From contig VJWN01000007.1 in NCBI GenBank assembly GCA_007644065.1, positions 2,820,167 to 2,884,166 of the forward strand: a DNA stretch of 64,000 nucleotides, in the 5' to 3' direction. This stretch comes from Margaritispora aquatica. Lineage: Eukaryota; Ascomycota; Leotiomycetes; Helotiales; Discinellaceae. Position numbers and translations under genes: made by a program. Of the stretch, positions 1 through 11,584 are shown one piece after another. Under the pieces are notes generated by a model. It saw nothing but the letters and a program-made list of their open reading frames with translations. It had not been told where the DNA came from and ran no database searches. Positions within the stretch are counted from its first letter, which is position 1. Each line of letters opens with the position of its first letter.

Positions 1-1476
1 GTCTTGACACTATTTGTATCTGCATCTCCAGCCATAAGAAGTACGACTTTCCGCCCATGTATGACTTCTCCTGCGTTTTGATTCTGTTTACGGCCAGCAA
101 AACTGCGTTTGTGTTGGGACTAAGAGAGTGCAGTCATGATGGACAACGGAGAAACTAGAAGCTACTCGGCTGCCAACCAGTTGCCAAGCTCAAACACAAA
201 CAGATGCTTTTTATCCAACAAACGTGTGACAGAACCCTTTAAGTAAGCCTCTTCGTTTGTTTGGTTGCTACATTGGCTCTTTTTACTTATCTAACTTGGC
301 TTTAGCAAAGATGACACTGACCATTCCAAAAACGTACTGAGGTATGATCGAAATACTTGGCCCCGAATCCCGAGAACTGGAAGTCTCTTCTTGGTAGAAC
401 TTCAAATCTCCAGTGATCGAGAACACCGAAGACAAAATCGTCTTATCCCATTTGCCTGCTAATTCGGGCTCAAATGTCTCCCCTTTTCTTTTGCAGCTTA
501 ACCGAGAGCTAAGCGAAATTCTTCTGGAACAACATCTAGGATCTAGGCTGACTTGGAAAAAAGAAAACACAGGTACTGTAGGTCGGAAATTATTTGAAAT
601 AAGCGTTTGACAGTGGACTGAATGAGCTTATTTCTGATCGATAGCTCGAAAATTGCGGAAAGAGTGGGATTTTGTTCGAGACTTGAAAGCCACGTGATTT
701 GATTTTAAGATTGTGAGATTGTTGGGTGTGGAATGATCAAACTAGAATGGAGGAGAGTGTCAGTACGTTTCAATTTCTCGCATTGCTTGCATTTCTGGCT
801 GCTCTTAATAAGTTAGAGGACGATCTTTACACCTCAGCTTGTGGAGACTAGACTTGAGATGCACTTTTGTATCTCTCTCGGTTGCTCTTCACACTCCTTG
901 ATACCTTGAGTTTGGGGTTTTAAGTCTTCTACTTTATTTGACGCGGAACTAAAACGATGTGCCTACCCTCTGTTCAGTTTCTGTTCTCCTTTATTGTCCT
1001 GGAATCCAGCTGCTGACTTTGAGGCTAGAAGAAGCAATGTAAGACGTGCGACTTATTCAAGCGAATATGTCTCACAACATGCGCAATATCCATCATATTT
1101 GAGGCTGAATTTCTACGTATGAGAGATAAGTCCTATGTCTCCCCACAACACAGACATGCAGGAACAAGCACAATTTCTTATGCCACGCTTGTCAACACTG
1201 CGAGTGAACATCGCGCAAAACCGAGACAGGCAATATATGAAAAAAAATCTCACCTCGGGGACCCCTATGTCACTATGAATCGTGATGTGAGGTTTCTTCT
1301 GCCATGGCTGGATCATATTCACTTCATAAACGATACTTAATGAAGAGATCTCCTTCCCGTCACACTTCTCTTTTCTCCTCATCCACTCATCACTACATTC
1401 ATTATCTTGTCAATCCTTTCGCCTGTATCATCAGAGCACTACATTCTTTTAAAGTTTAACTAGTAATCACTCTAAA
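1..1476. other. upstream region without recognised gene
   Basis: Only short overlapping frames on both strands occur here, with no recognisable domain or convincing splice structure. The last ~100 bases are pyrimidine-rich and lead into the start of the WSC gene, so they are probably its promoter and 5' leader. Nothing else is supported. Confidence 0.5.
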
Positions 1477-2299
1477 ATGCACTCCACAATTCTCGCTTTC
1501 CTGGCCATGGCGGCTCCAGCCCTCGTGGCTGCTCAAGCAGGCACCTTCGACTCCATTGACGGGTACACTAATCTCGGCTGTTATTCCGAGCCAGTTGGCG
1601 AGCGTGCTCTCAAGGGCAACAAGTTTGCGAATGAGCAAGGTATGACAGTCGAATATTGTGCCAATGCTTGCGCTGGCTCTAAGTACTTTGGTGTTGAGTA
1701 CGGTATCGAGGTATGTGCTCCTCTACGATTCAAGTACCGTTGGTGTCTGATTGAGTGAATAGTGTTACTGCGGAGCAGAGCTCGCGGGAGGTGCACCCCA
1801 ACCGGATGCTACCCAGTGCGATATGACCTGCCCCGGAGACGTGACCTTGAACTGTGGAGGACACAACCACATGGATCTGTTCGTTGCCAAGTCGCCATCC
1901 ACTACCCTCTCGACTAAAACAACGACCACCACCACAGCCACTGCCACAGCCACTGGATTCAGCTACCTGGGTTGCTTCAAGGACAAAAAGGACATGGTCG
2001 CCATCACCCAAGCCGCCATCATGAACCCCTCCATCTGCATGGCCGCCGCCAAAGCCAAGGCCACCGCCGCCACCCCTACGAAGTTCATCTATGTCGCTGT
2101 CGAAGCCGGTTCTCTCTGTGTTGGTGCCACCAAGGAACCCATTAAGCCAACCTCCCTCACTGGACCAAAGGCTTGCACCAGCACCTGTGTCGGTGCCGGC
2201 AATGCCGCTCAGACCTGTGGTGGCAGGAAGCAGTTGGGATTATATGCTAGCGTCACTGGCAGTGCTTTCTCCAAGCCAGTCAAGACCAAGGCTGCTTAA
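1477..2299 (+). CDS. secreted protein with two WSC domains
   Basis: Two exons, 1477-1710 and 1763-2299, flank a 52-nt GT..AG intron and give a 256-residue protein. The start is the first ATG followed by a clear signal peptide (residues 1-19, ending LVAAQA). The first WSC domain covers roughly residues 30-120 and contains the usual pattern: a GCYSE start, a CANAC element, a CYCG element spanning the splice site, and a CGG near the end. A Thr-rich linker (about 122-143, from ACA/ACC repeats) leads to a second, more degenerate WSC domain (about 144-250, GCFKD start, CGG near the end). WSC domains bind carbohydrate such as beta-glucan. Unlike yeast Wsc stress sensors, the chain has no transmembrane segment and no cytoplasmic tail, so it should be secreted or wall-bound, not a receptor. 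Substrate is not known. Confidence 0.9.
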
Positions 2300-3111
2300 A
2301 TATGTATACAGTACATAATCATTGTTAGGTAGGAGGTTAAGGGGGCGTTTAGTGGATGAAGGGGATGATAATGGCGTGACGGCTTGGTGTTACTCATGTA
2401 TAAATTTAGACGCGGCTATATAAAGGTGTCTTGTGGGACTTCAGTGTTATTCATTCCCAACAAGAGATCGCAACGTGTTGTTCTCACTTTGAAGCCCTAA
2501 AGTATGCTTGTTTTCCTATGGTATTTTGATGAAGCCCTTCAGTCTATAACGACACTTTAAAAACATCAAGCTTAAAACGCGACGAAGACTTTCGGAGCAA
2601 AGTGAGCTAAGCCCCCTCTCCGAATCATACCAGATGACTTGAGGTTAGAGCTGAGCATAATCTAAGCAACTTGAATCAAAGTGCAGGTAAATCTTAGAAT
2701 TGTTTATTTGTCATTTTTCATTAGGTTCCTACTATGTAAATTATGAATCGTGGTCAAGTCTTTCATAGAAAATCGCACAGCTGCCACGACAAATCAATAT
2801 ACCTCAAGATTGTTGCTCAATGTCTCTTAGGCTTAATTGGGGGCATTGAGACTTTCACCTCTAATAAGCACACACACACTTGGCACAACCTTATCTATAC
2901 AACTCGCTTTTTGACACGACGAAATCGCTCAGCTGTACACGATACCTCCATCTTCTGGGTAGGTACACTCATCCATTATCGTCTAGTCTTCCCAATTTCT
3001 CGCTTCTCAGCCCAGCAGTAGTCATCTGGAATCGAAGCACCCCAAGTCCGGCGGAACCTAAACAGTGATGGCGATGCTCGAAATTGGTTGTGGTGAAAAT
3101 TAATCTCAACC
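2300..3111. other. intergenic region between convergent genes
   Basis: This is the 3' flank shared by the WSC gene and the convergent GH72-like gene. A 92-codon frame (about 2743-3021) has no recognisable domain and I treat it as chance. No terminator signal can be assigned with confidence. Confidence 0.4.
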
Positions 3112-5595
3112 TTATTCACTCCTCCTCACCACTGTTGTTCCTCCAGGTGAAAGCACCTGTCTCGCATCATTCGGGTCAAACCACGCACCATCGCTCCAAC
3201 TCGACGTAAATCTCGCTCGCTCATCCAGTTCTCTGTCCCTATCCATATCCGCTTCCACGTCCCCTTCCACCACCTCTAGATCTCCGCTGACAATCTCCCC
3301 TTTCTCCCTTTTGCCACTCCCAACTTTCTTCCTCGCAATCTTAACTTCCACCTCTCTAGCCTCATCAACCCCCGTGCTCGTACTTCCGCTCCCTGTCGCC
3401 CCACCATCAAGGACTTCTCCGCCATGAATATCGTCACCACCATTGTCATCATCATCATCATCATCATCATCAACAACAACATCTAGCACCACAGGCGGCA
3501 ACAAAGTATGTCCCTCCGGTGGACCTCTCGCACCCACATCCAAGACATCGACTTCCAAGCACGGTAACTCAGTCGTATTCCTATTCGTCCAAAGCTCCGA
3601 TTTCCTACTCTCGCCTCCTAACTCAACAGTCTTGACATGACCGAAACCAAATGGCGCATCGCCTACTTCGAGTCCCTCTGCTACTGTTAGGGCGATACGT
3701 TTCTTTGTTACGCGCCTGTAACACATTATTGCGCCGATTATGAATGTGAGGACCGCAATTGATGCTGCGGAAATGACGCCGTATACAGCTGGCGAGAGCT
3801 GGCGATGGTTGCTGGGTAGCGGCGGCGAGGAGCCTGAAGTAGGGTCCGAGTTAGCTCCACCGGTGGTGATCGTTGTTCCTGTAGATTTTGGTGACAATGA
3901 TGAGCTGATTGCGCGGACGGTATTATTTCCCAAAACTCCAGCTTCGAGGACCATCGAAGAGCAAGCTGGACTTACTGACAAGGACTGCACCTTTGCATAA
4001 CTCGATTTGTTGCATGCTGTCGAACTGCCATTTGCAATTGCATTGATTGCATATCGGTCGATCGCCCACGACATCTTCTGGTAGCTCTTGCAACCACTGT
4101 AAGCGCCATATACTCCAGAAGTGCCATTTGCCTGTATGCCAATACAATTTGTGGCGTTCGCTTTGCAAAGTGCATCTATTATGTTGTATAATGTATTATC
4201 AGGAACAGTAGCTGGAAAAGCGCATGTGACAGAAGTCATCATGCAGTCACACAGCTCGCGGTTTGGTCGAGTTGGCAGACTTGGAGACGCAGCTCGGATA
4301 TATTAGTAGGCATGTAGTAAAATTCAAGGAGTGGTGACTTACCAAACGTCGCATCCGCAGTAGGGCAGTTTATGGTTTTCGAGGCAGCCGGAGTGTAGCT
4401 TGATGCTTGAATCCCAGTCGCCGAGGCAGCATACCATTCTTTCGAGAGTGATGTGTATCTCTCTGTTTTATTCATGGAGGTGGTGTTGTAAACACCTGTG
4501 ATATATTTTCAGCTTCTAATGACCACGATAATGCTTCATCTTTGTTGACGTACCAGTAACGTGCCCATAGCTGCCCCCGTAAAACCAATAGTCGGCAATA
4601 TTTCCAGACCAGAGCGAAGATGACTGAGGAGTGGAAAGCAAGCCAATCCAGGAAAATGTACTATTGATACAATTTGTTGGTGACTGATTGTATACTAGCG
4701 GCATGCCAAATGCTTGATAAGTTGCTGTAGCTCTTTCAACGGAATTTGACCGATCATCGACCGTGCAAAGACCACTAAAAATACTCCAAAAATCCAAAGA
4801 TTCGGTATCTGATCCGCACTGTAGATATTTTGCCACCTCGAGCGTATAAGTGTTGCCATCGGCCACTTGTAATGTCAAAGGGATTTTCCGATAGTTATTC
4901 GCCACCATGTAGGCCTTAAGGTCGCGTGTAACTGCTTTTAAAAAAGGGAGATAACTCGGGGGGAAGCCGGAATAGTATGAAAGAACAAAGCTAATGACAT
5001 TTGGAAAAGAAGAGAAAGCATCAATGACTCCAGTATGGAAAGTGTATACATCGTCATTCCAAGAAGGGCCACCCAACATGGCATCGCTTGCTACATCTAG
5101 CAATGATCGAGACGCAGCTAGGCCAGTTAGATATATCATAACGTAGATGCCAGCTGCCTGAAAGTATTCCATGCAGCTGGTATGGTCCTCCGTAAGGTCG
5201 ATTCTCGTTACTACTACTACATTGACACCAAGTGCAGCCATAGCAGGAGCATCCCAAAAACAAGTATTTGAGCCCCCTATAGGGTCAAGTATTCCGGAAG
5301 ATGGACTAGTAGTATATACGATGCCTCGAAAGAAAAACTGGGTGCCATTGGTGTAGAAAAATCGGTTTCCCTGTACGATTGATCAGTGAGGCTCCTTACG
5401 GTCAGATTTTGGCTATACTTTTATAATAATAGGATCCAGTGCTTTGGCAGCGCGAATGACACGGGGAGCATCGGACATCATGCTGTCTCTTCTCACGATT
5501 TCAAATGGAAAGTCCGGGCCATAGCAAAATAGAGTATAGAAGAAAGTGAGCGAAGTGATGACACAAGAGCTTCTAATTGTTGCTGGTGATGCCAA
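3112..5595 (-). CDS. GH72-X8 family protein with transmembrane anchor, probable pseudoenzyme
   Basis: Four exons on the minus strand (5595-5419, 5370-4554, 4495-4343, 4292-3112; introns of 48, 58 and 50 nt) give 775 residues. A hydrophobic N-terminus is followed by a GH72 beta-1,3-glucanosyltransferase fold starting at GNRFFYTNGTQFF, including the CFWD block. After it comes an X8/CBM43-type Cys domain (ELCDCM, then Cys spaced through to SPAC). GH72 enzymes (Gas/Gel) remodel wall beta-1,3-glucan using two Glu, in a GNE and a SEYG motif. At those places this protein reads LSYYSGFPP and LVYNQSPTNC, so both Glu are absent, and they fall within one unspliced exon. Instead of a GPI signal there is a transmembrane helix (about residues 535-560) and a cytoplasmic tail of ~190 residues with a nine-Asp run. 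Probably a non-catalytic wall-glucan binding or sensing protein; role inferred. Confidence 0.85.
3447..3480. repeat. ATC/GAT trinucleotide repeat
   Basis: A run of about ten ATC/TCA units lies inside the last exon of the GH72-like gene. On the coding (minus) strand it encodes the Asp run of the cytoplasmic tail. Length polymorphism between strains would be expected. Confidence 0.8.
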
Positions 5596-7142
5596 AATGA
5601 CAAAAGGCGCAGTTCATTTCGATCCAGGAAGGATATGTTGGTGTTTGAGAATTTCGGCTCCCCGCAACGCCGCTGGAACGCAGCAAATCCATACAGATCC
5701 TAGGAAATACTCTAAACGGCAGAAATCCAACAAGATAGAGTGGTGACGGTGTGCACAACCTTGAAATTGCTTAAAGAGCAAGACAGAATTGGGATAACGG
5801 TGCAAAATTGGGACTGGGGTGGGATGCTGATATCTCTGAAAACCACACCCAAAGCTTGAATTGGGGTAGTTCTTGTGCATTCAGCTCTACGATTGGATAC
5901 CAAGTAGTTCTTGAACTTTTACTAGACTGAAAGGACATAGTTCGAAAATGGAGAAGAGACCAGTAGCTTCAGACGTGCATCTATCTGTAGGCTTCGTACA
6001 CTCACATGAGTTTGAGAGAAGAAAAAATAGAAGAACAGTATAAAAGTCATCACTCACATTATTGCGAGTATCAAAGATTTGCAAGAAAAGAAAGCAATAA
6101 ACCATGTGCGCAAAGTATAGATATCTCCAACCTTGGACATACTTGTTCCTCTCTCGAGGAGAGATATCGGCTTTGTCCAATCTTTGTATAGATCCAAAGA
6201 CATAATCAACAGAGGAACGCATTGGGACTCACATCCGAGGGTGCAGGGCCTAGCTCAAGGCCAGTCTTTGCAATTTCCACCACCCAACCATGCTCGATCT
6301 CAAGAACGATCGACAACGCAGTCTCAAGGAAGCTCACAATGCGGGCGATAGTAACACCGTAGATAAATTAGAAGGATTTTATGTTCGCAGAAGACTGTAG
6401 GATGAAAAGCTGAGTGTTTGTGATGAATGGATGTTGATAAAAGCAGGCAAAGCCTTGAATCTTCAGAAATGAAAGCTCAGGTTGCGAAGAGCCAAGTCAC
6501 ATGACTGTATTGTATGCCGAGGTTACTCTGAAACAGCATCACTTATCAAGTTCAAGTCGCGTCTTGATATACCCCTCGACTCATTCTTTTGTTCAATAGC
6601 TCATCCCTGTGAGATCTTGTACTTTGATTTTCACGTGATGAAACGATGGTAGAAGGTGGTGCCTTAGACTCTCTCTCTTTTGAGTGCACTCTCCTGGCGC
6701 TTCTCAATCCCCAGCCAACCTTAGCTGTCGCCACAACGAAGTACAAAAACATACTATGGAGTTGCCGTGTCGATGTTGGCAACATATATATGATCACGGC
6801 AGTCTTTTGGTTGGTATACAACGTATGCGTTGGCATCTGGTGTGTGTGTTGCAAGATTTCTCTCAAAGACTCAGCTGCTGTGGAAGCAATCATCAGGCTT
6901 GCAGTAAAGTTTCTTCAGAATGGGAGTACATGTTAATAAAGTTTGGAAGACTGTATCTAGTTGATTCTTAAGATATTTATTTCTTGTCGGATCAATTGAT
7001 CAATAATGGTATGCCCAAGCCATAACGCCAAAGCCACAACATTCCTAGGATTTGATATGCATCCGAACTCTAGACTCCAAACTCCCGATTTCTGTCCATT
7101 CCCAAAATTCAGCTGCAACACCATGCATCCAATAACAGTAGC
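5596..7142. other. intergenic region with possible degraded minus-strand exons
   Basis: No gene can be assigned. On the minus strand, 6222-6055 encodes a hydrophobic stretch (GWRYLYFAHMVYCFLF) ending at a good GTGAGT donor, and upstream (about 6370-6245) another open stretch also ends at GTGAGT. These could be exons of a multi-intron membrane protein or its remains, but no start, no complete frame and no named family were found. The part next to 5595 is presumably the promoter of the GH72-like gene. Confidence 0.25.
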
Positions 7143-8138
7143 TTATGAGTATACAGGATCACCAGCCTCTCCACCATTACCATTCTTCCAACTTCCAGCA
7201 AAATGATGGGTAACCAGGGGAGGACCTGGTTTTTCATGGTCCTTGTAGCTCTGCAGCGACGCTGAGAAAGAGTACCCGGGCAGAATAAGAACATCCTCGA
7301 AAATCTGTGGCTCAAAGACATATGGTGTCATGCCATAGTTGATATTCTGATTCTCGATTCCCAAGCTCTTGATGATGCTCTTCGACATGGCCATGGGACC
7401 CGTGAGCCACACGACATCGCCGACCATAGCCATCGTGAGGCCCGAGATAGACACCTCGTGCTCCTTCGCTTTGGCATGGAGAGCGTCTAATATATCATCA
7501 ATAGCCATAGCCATGTGCCGTGATCCTGGCTCTGACATGATCATCCAGGTGACGAATTCGCGCATGTGTTTCCCATCCACGGTCTGGAACTCCCATCCTA
7601 CGACAAGGCTTGCATTGCTCTTAAACTCCTCGGGAATCCATTCGCGAATAGGTGTATCACCGCACGATACATCCAGATCGCTCCAAAGCCCACCATCGGA
7701 GTAGAGCAACATGTAACGCAGGAGATCAGCTTTGAGGATGGGAATCGGTAACGCCAAGTACGTGTTGACAATGTCTGGACGGTGAGCAAACTTCTTCACA
7801 ACGTAGGCATCAGCCGTGGAGTCTGTCAAGATTTCATGCTCGAAGCTTGGATTTTTGTCGAGACAAGTGTTGATCCATCCTTGAGTCTCCTCGTTGATGC
7901 CTTTTGGCCCAACTTTGTACCATATCTTCTCTGGTATGGAATGCGCCGGCGTCAATTCCACAATATTATTTATCTCATTGTATGCTCTCGGATTTCGAGG
8001 ATCCCACTCCGAGAATTGAAAGACGAAAATAACGAGACCGAAAGCAAGAAAGGTAGCAGAAACGAGTGTTTTGACCGATCTACGGTTTGATGACGACATG
8101 AACGCTGGATTTGCTGCTGAGAACTTCCTAACAGTCAT
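7143..8138 (-). CDS. GT32 family glycosyltransferase (OCH1/HOC1-like alpha-1,6-mannosyltransferase)
   Basis: A single exon of 331 residues. It has type II membrane topology: a short basic cytoplasmic N-terminus, one transmembrane segment at about residues 24-41, then a luminal catalytic domain. The domain opens with IPEKIWYKVG, contains the ADLLRYMLLYSDGGLWSDLD block of family GT32, and has the DXD motif (Asp155-Leu-Asp157) that binds the metal and sugar nucleotide. It closes with an HHFAGSW block typical of OCH1-like proteins. Family members act in the Golgi, transferring mannose from GDP-mannose to N-glycans. Length fits OCH1-like paralogues; fungi carry several, so the exact linkage and whether it is the initiating OCH1 enzyme cannot be told. 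It is divergent from the Kre9-like gene downstream. Confidence 0.9.
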   Translation of the reverse strand: MTVRKFSAANPAFMSSSNRRSVKTLVSATFLAFGLVIFVFQFSEWDPRNPRAYNEINNIVELTPAHSIPEKIWYKVGPKGINEETQGWINTCLDKNPSFEHEILTDSTADAYVVKKFAHRPDIVNTYLALPIPILKADLLRYMLLYSDGGLWSDLDVSCGDTPIREWIPEEFKSNASLVVGWEFQTVDGKHMREFVTWMIMSEPGSRHMAMAIDDILDALHAKAKEHEVSISGLTMAMVGDVVWLTGPMAMSKSIIKSLGIENQNINYGMTPYVFEPQIFEDVLILPGYSFSASLQSYKDHEKPGPPLVTHHFAGSWKNGNGGEAGDPVYS

Positions 8139-8785
8139 TTTGAAAGAAAATGAAAAGAATGTGTGATGGAGGAAAGAAAGCAGCTAGAAACGATGAGGCC
8201 ATACGCCTACTCATTATGCTCTACGGTTGACAACATGGCCTCGGGTTGTTATAAGCGCGTAATAAGACAAGAATAAGTTCGGATTCGGTCACCTCCTATT
8301 TATGATATCCAACAATTGTTTCAGACCCTTCGTGGCACCCATTTCAACCACTCAGCGTTGTACCGCTCCGGCAAGGTGTGTTGGGCGGCAACACAAACAG
8401 CAAATAAGCGCCAGCATCACAACCTCGCTTAGTAAACCAACCATGACCAGAATTTCCCACCCTGAAGCATTAAAGTTGGCCGATCAAAGGACTTATGCTT
8501 AAGAAGAGGCCTAGGCCATATTAACAGAATGTTGGAAATGCATTGGAATACTGCACTGGGACACTCAACAGTCTGAGGTCTCAGATACCAAGGTCACGTG
8601 GCACTAACTGCAGTGATAAGGCATGGGACTCATTTGAGTATGCATATACACGCTGCATTCCCTCGTCCCATCTCAAATAGAGTTTGCATTAGACTTTCTC
8701 ATATCTTCCGTCGTTTCCATCGTCATTGTCTGCGAGTACAGACTCTGGGCCCTTTTTGTAATACTTTGTTACCATTTTCTGCAAA
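8139..8785. other. divergent promoter region between GT32 and Kre9-like genes
   Basis: Both neighbours are transcribed outward from this 650-bp segment. A 66-codon frame from 8302 and others lack any recognisable domain. No specific regulatory motif can be assigned. Confidence 0.4.
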
Positions 8786-9714
8786 ATGCTCGGTCTTCGC
8801 TTCTTGCTTCTGCTTGCTGTCTTTACAACATTTTCGAATTGCATCGTCACTTTCTCCTCTCCAACCAAAGCAGATTCCTGGATCGTTGGCCAAACGAAAA
8901 CCATCTCCTGGTCACAAGTCAGCTCCATAGATAATCCTAAGGACAACTACCTCTCAGTGAGATTATACCAAGTGTTCCAGAACGCTACCACTTCTCCGTT
9001 CTTCTCCTATCTCATTCGTAAGTCTTATTTTTCAGCTCTCATCTTTCTGGAGGCAAAAGCAACAGACTAATAGCAAATACAGAGCAAGCCGTACCAAACA
9101 CAATCACTGTCAACCCTGCCGGCTGGCCGGTAGCATTAGACACAAGCGGCGGCATCAACTCCTCTCTCTCAAACAAATATATCCTGGCTCTCTACCTCGA
9201 GACTCAAACCACGCTCCTTGCTCAAAGCGAAGTCTTCACTATTCAGAACACAACCGCAGCGACTAGTCCTAGCAGCACTATCGCTTCCAGCAGCACCGCT
9301 TCGTCATCAATTCTTACCTCCACAACATCTACATCAATCTCATCCGCCTCATCCTCAACCAATTCCTCCTTAATACCCAGTCCCGCAGCTGCATCAGCTT
9401 CATCAACCGCTCTTCCTGTCGTAGTAGCTACTGGGCTAAGCACCGGCCTCAAAGTCGGCATCGCAACCGGTGTTTCTGCAGCCGTCATGGCAGGTTTAGC
9501 AGCAGGCTGGTTTCTCTCTGGGTGGCGGAAACGGCAGAGCGAGTCAACATTGCCTACTACGATGATGTATTCCGATAAGCGGGTCACGTATTCGCAGGCC
9601 TCGACATTGGCGGGTGTAGATCAGCGTTTTGTGCCGCAACTTGGATATGCTGGGAGGCACAGCGGGGCGGTGCCGATGACTTATGAGTTGCCTGGGTCGC
9701 ATAAGCCGTATTGA
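8786..9714 (+). CDS. Kre9/Knh1-like N-terminal domain, Ser/Thr-rich membrane protein
   Basis: Exons 8786-9017 and 9083-9714 (65-nt intron splitting a Gln codon) give 287 residues. A signal peptide (about 1-19) is followed by the immunoglobulin-like Kre9/Knh1 N-terminal domain, recognisable from ITFSSPTKADSW-like residues, GQTKTISW and a terminal SEVFTI. Next comes a long Ser/Thr-rich stalk (about 125-200), then a transmembrane helix (about 205-230, Gly/Ala-rich) and a short tail with a WRKRQ stop-transfer. Proteins of this class are heavily O-mannosylated surface proteins; yeast Kre9 is needed for beta-1,6-glucan. The transmembrane tail in place of a GPI signal is common in the filamentous fungal members. 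Function beyond surface location is not known. Confidence 0.85.
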
Positions 9715-11188
9715 TTTGAGATGGGACGATCTGGGAGGTGGTTTTTTGTGGGGCTTAGAGGGAGTTATAAAGGAGTTTTTATCATGTTGGAGACGATTTA
9801 ATGAACCAGATTTTAGCATTTTGCTCTTGAATATAGAGATTTGAGTTATCGAATGAAATGATTGAACAAGTGACTTGTTTAGGCACATTCAAGCAGATTA
9901 TTCAGCTAACTTACAATCGACTGTATAAGTAATAAATGCCTCAATATCCCTCAAATCAGAAGTTGTTGGCATACTGTCAACTTCCTAGGGACGTGGCCGC
10001 AAGATACTACCTATTCACAATAAACACGTGACCAAACATACCTATGACATTCCAACAAGCGCAAAAAAGTCATTTACGGAGGTAATAGCCGAGTGGTAGT
10101 CTGTGAGAATTCTACCATTCTGGCTTCATTCTGGCACATTTTCCATTCGTGGATTCGGGAAGTCGCACCTCTCCTAGGTAAGGACTAGAAGTGATCGTTT
10201 TCGGATTTCGAACCTTTTGTCGCTTGAATTTTTTTACATTTTTTGTTTTGCAGTTTGCGCTGTATGTTTTTGGTAGATGGGTGCAGATGACAAGGAGGTG
10301 AGATTTTCGTGAGCTCTGTTGGGGATGAGAATGAGAATTTTATACCCAGATAGGTAGGTAAGTATCTGTTAGTCCACTAATGTCTGTCTCTACGTGCCGA
10401 AACGCACCCCATAACGAGACAAAACGTAGGTACTTTAAGTTCAGGCGATTTAAAATCTGTGAACGCGTTAAAATCTCTGTATGGTTTTATTTCAATTGTA
10501 TTATATACCTGCCTCGAACACTCCCGACCTATTAGTTCCGAAATTTATTATCGTGTCGTCGCCGCCCCTTAAATTTACGAAGAGTCTTTTCTTACCCTAT
10601 AATAGGAACCCCCGACTTGTGACACTACAATTAGACTTTTTTTACTATTTAAATATATAGAATAACTTGATATAGATATTCAGGGTCTATATTAATACAA
10701 AAATACTGTTGCCACTTTTGTAGCGGTCACGGCGTGCGTTATTATACGATATTGCCATATAGACTGATACCTTCTTCAATTAAGCGAGCAAGGACACTAG
10801 TTAGCTACGTCGTGGTTATAGTAACTTAATGGACGGATCATGCTGGGAATCCCTATTTCCCAGTATCCTCCGACCAGCAACATATGGCAGCTAGCAACCA
10901 CCAATTCTGGCTTCTTACTGCCAGCTTTATACCTAACTTATCTGCTTTTTATTTCCAATTTATTTTAGAAGTATTTGCTGCAATATAACATTCGATATTC
11001 AAAAAGGAGTGCTCTGATTATGTTATCTGTCAGCTAGCACAATTGAAAAACACCAATCATGATTATACAATGCCTACTCAAATCACTTATCAAAGCACAT
11101 ACGTAATAGCACTAAACATGACTACAATTATGGTATTAAAATCCCGACAAGCGGTAATCTAACATATATAAGTTTACTCTAGGAGCTA
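9715..11188. other. AT-rich, RIP-like intergenic sequence
   Basis: From about 10.4 kb the sequence becomes strongly AT-rich with many TA dinucleotides and no open frames. That is the look of repeats mutated by repeat-induced point mutation in ascomycetes. A tRNA-like phrase near 10081 lacks a convincing T-arm and was not called. No gene is seen. Confidence 0.5.
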
Positions 11189-11584
11189 TAGTGGGGTGTC
11201 AAAATTTGACCACCCCTCCCCCCTTGTAACTTATATATCAAGAGTCAATTATTACTTCTGGTAGTAATACATACGCTACTTTACAAAATATACTCGCTAT
11301 TTAAAAAAAACTACTAACTTAGCTAGTATTATACCATATAGGAAACAATTAAGCCCTTAATAAGCTCGCGGATCTATAAGTTTAACTACATTCGAAATTC
11401 TATTTGGTATATCTACGAAAAGTACCCCAAGGTTAGTATTTTATACGCTCAACCCCTTAGTGGAAGGTTATACGAGCTGATAGTATTACTATAAAGCAGC
11501 GTAGGTTCTGCTACCAAAAGTAGCTGACTCTTGGCATATGAATGACAAGGGGGGAGGTGTGGTCAAACTTTTGACACCCCACTG
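11189..11584. mobile_element. TA-flanked inverted-repeat element (Tc1/mariner-type MITE)
   Basis: The left end reads TAGTGGGGTGTCAAAATTTG and the right end, on the complementary strand, reads CAGTGGGGTGTCAAAAGTTT. The match continues into a CCCCTCCCCCCTTGT block and on to a CAAGAGTCA block. Both ends are flanked by TA (11187-11188 and 11585-11586), the target duplication of Tc1/mariner/pogo transposons. The interior is ~320 bp, AT-rich and non-coding, so this is a non-autonomous element. Differences between the two ends are mostly C-to-T type, consistent with RIP. The first base T at the left versus C at the right is one such case. Confidence 0.85.

Noticed and set aside
8302..8502. 66-codon frame in the GT32/Kre9-like promoter region
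   Set aside because: No recognisable motif and located in a shared divergent promoter; treated as chance.
10081..10180. tRNA-like phrase (AGCCGAGTGGTAG) in AT-rich DNA
   Set aside because: Only a D-arm-like block is present. No matching T-arm with GTTCGA and no pairable acceptor ends were found.
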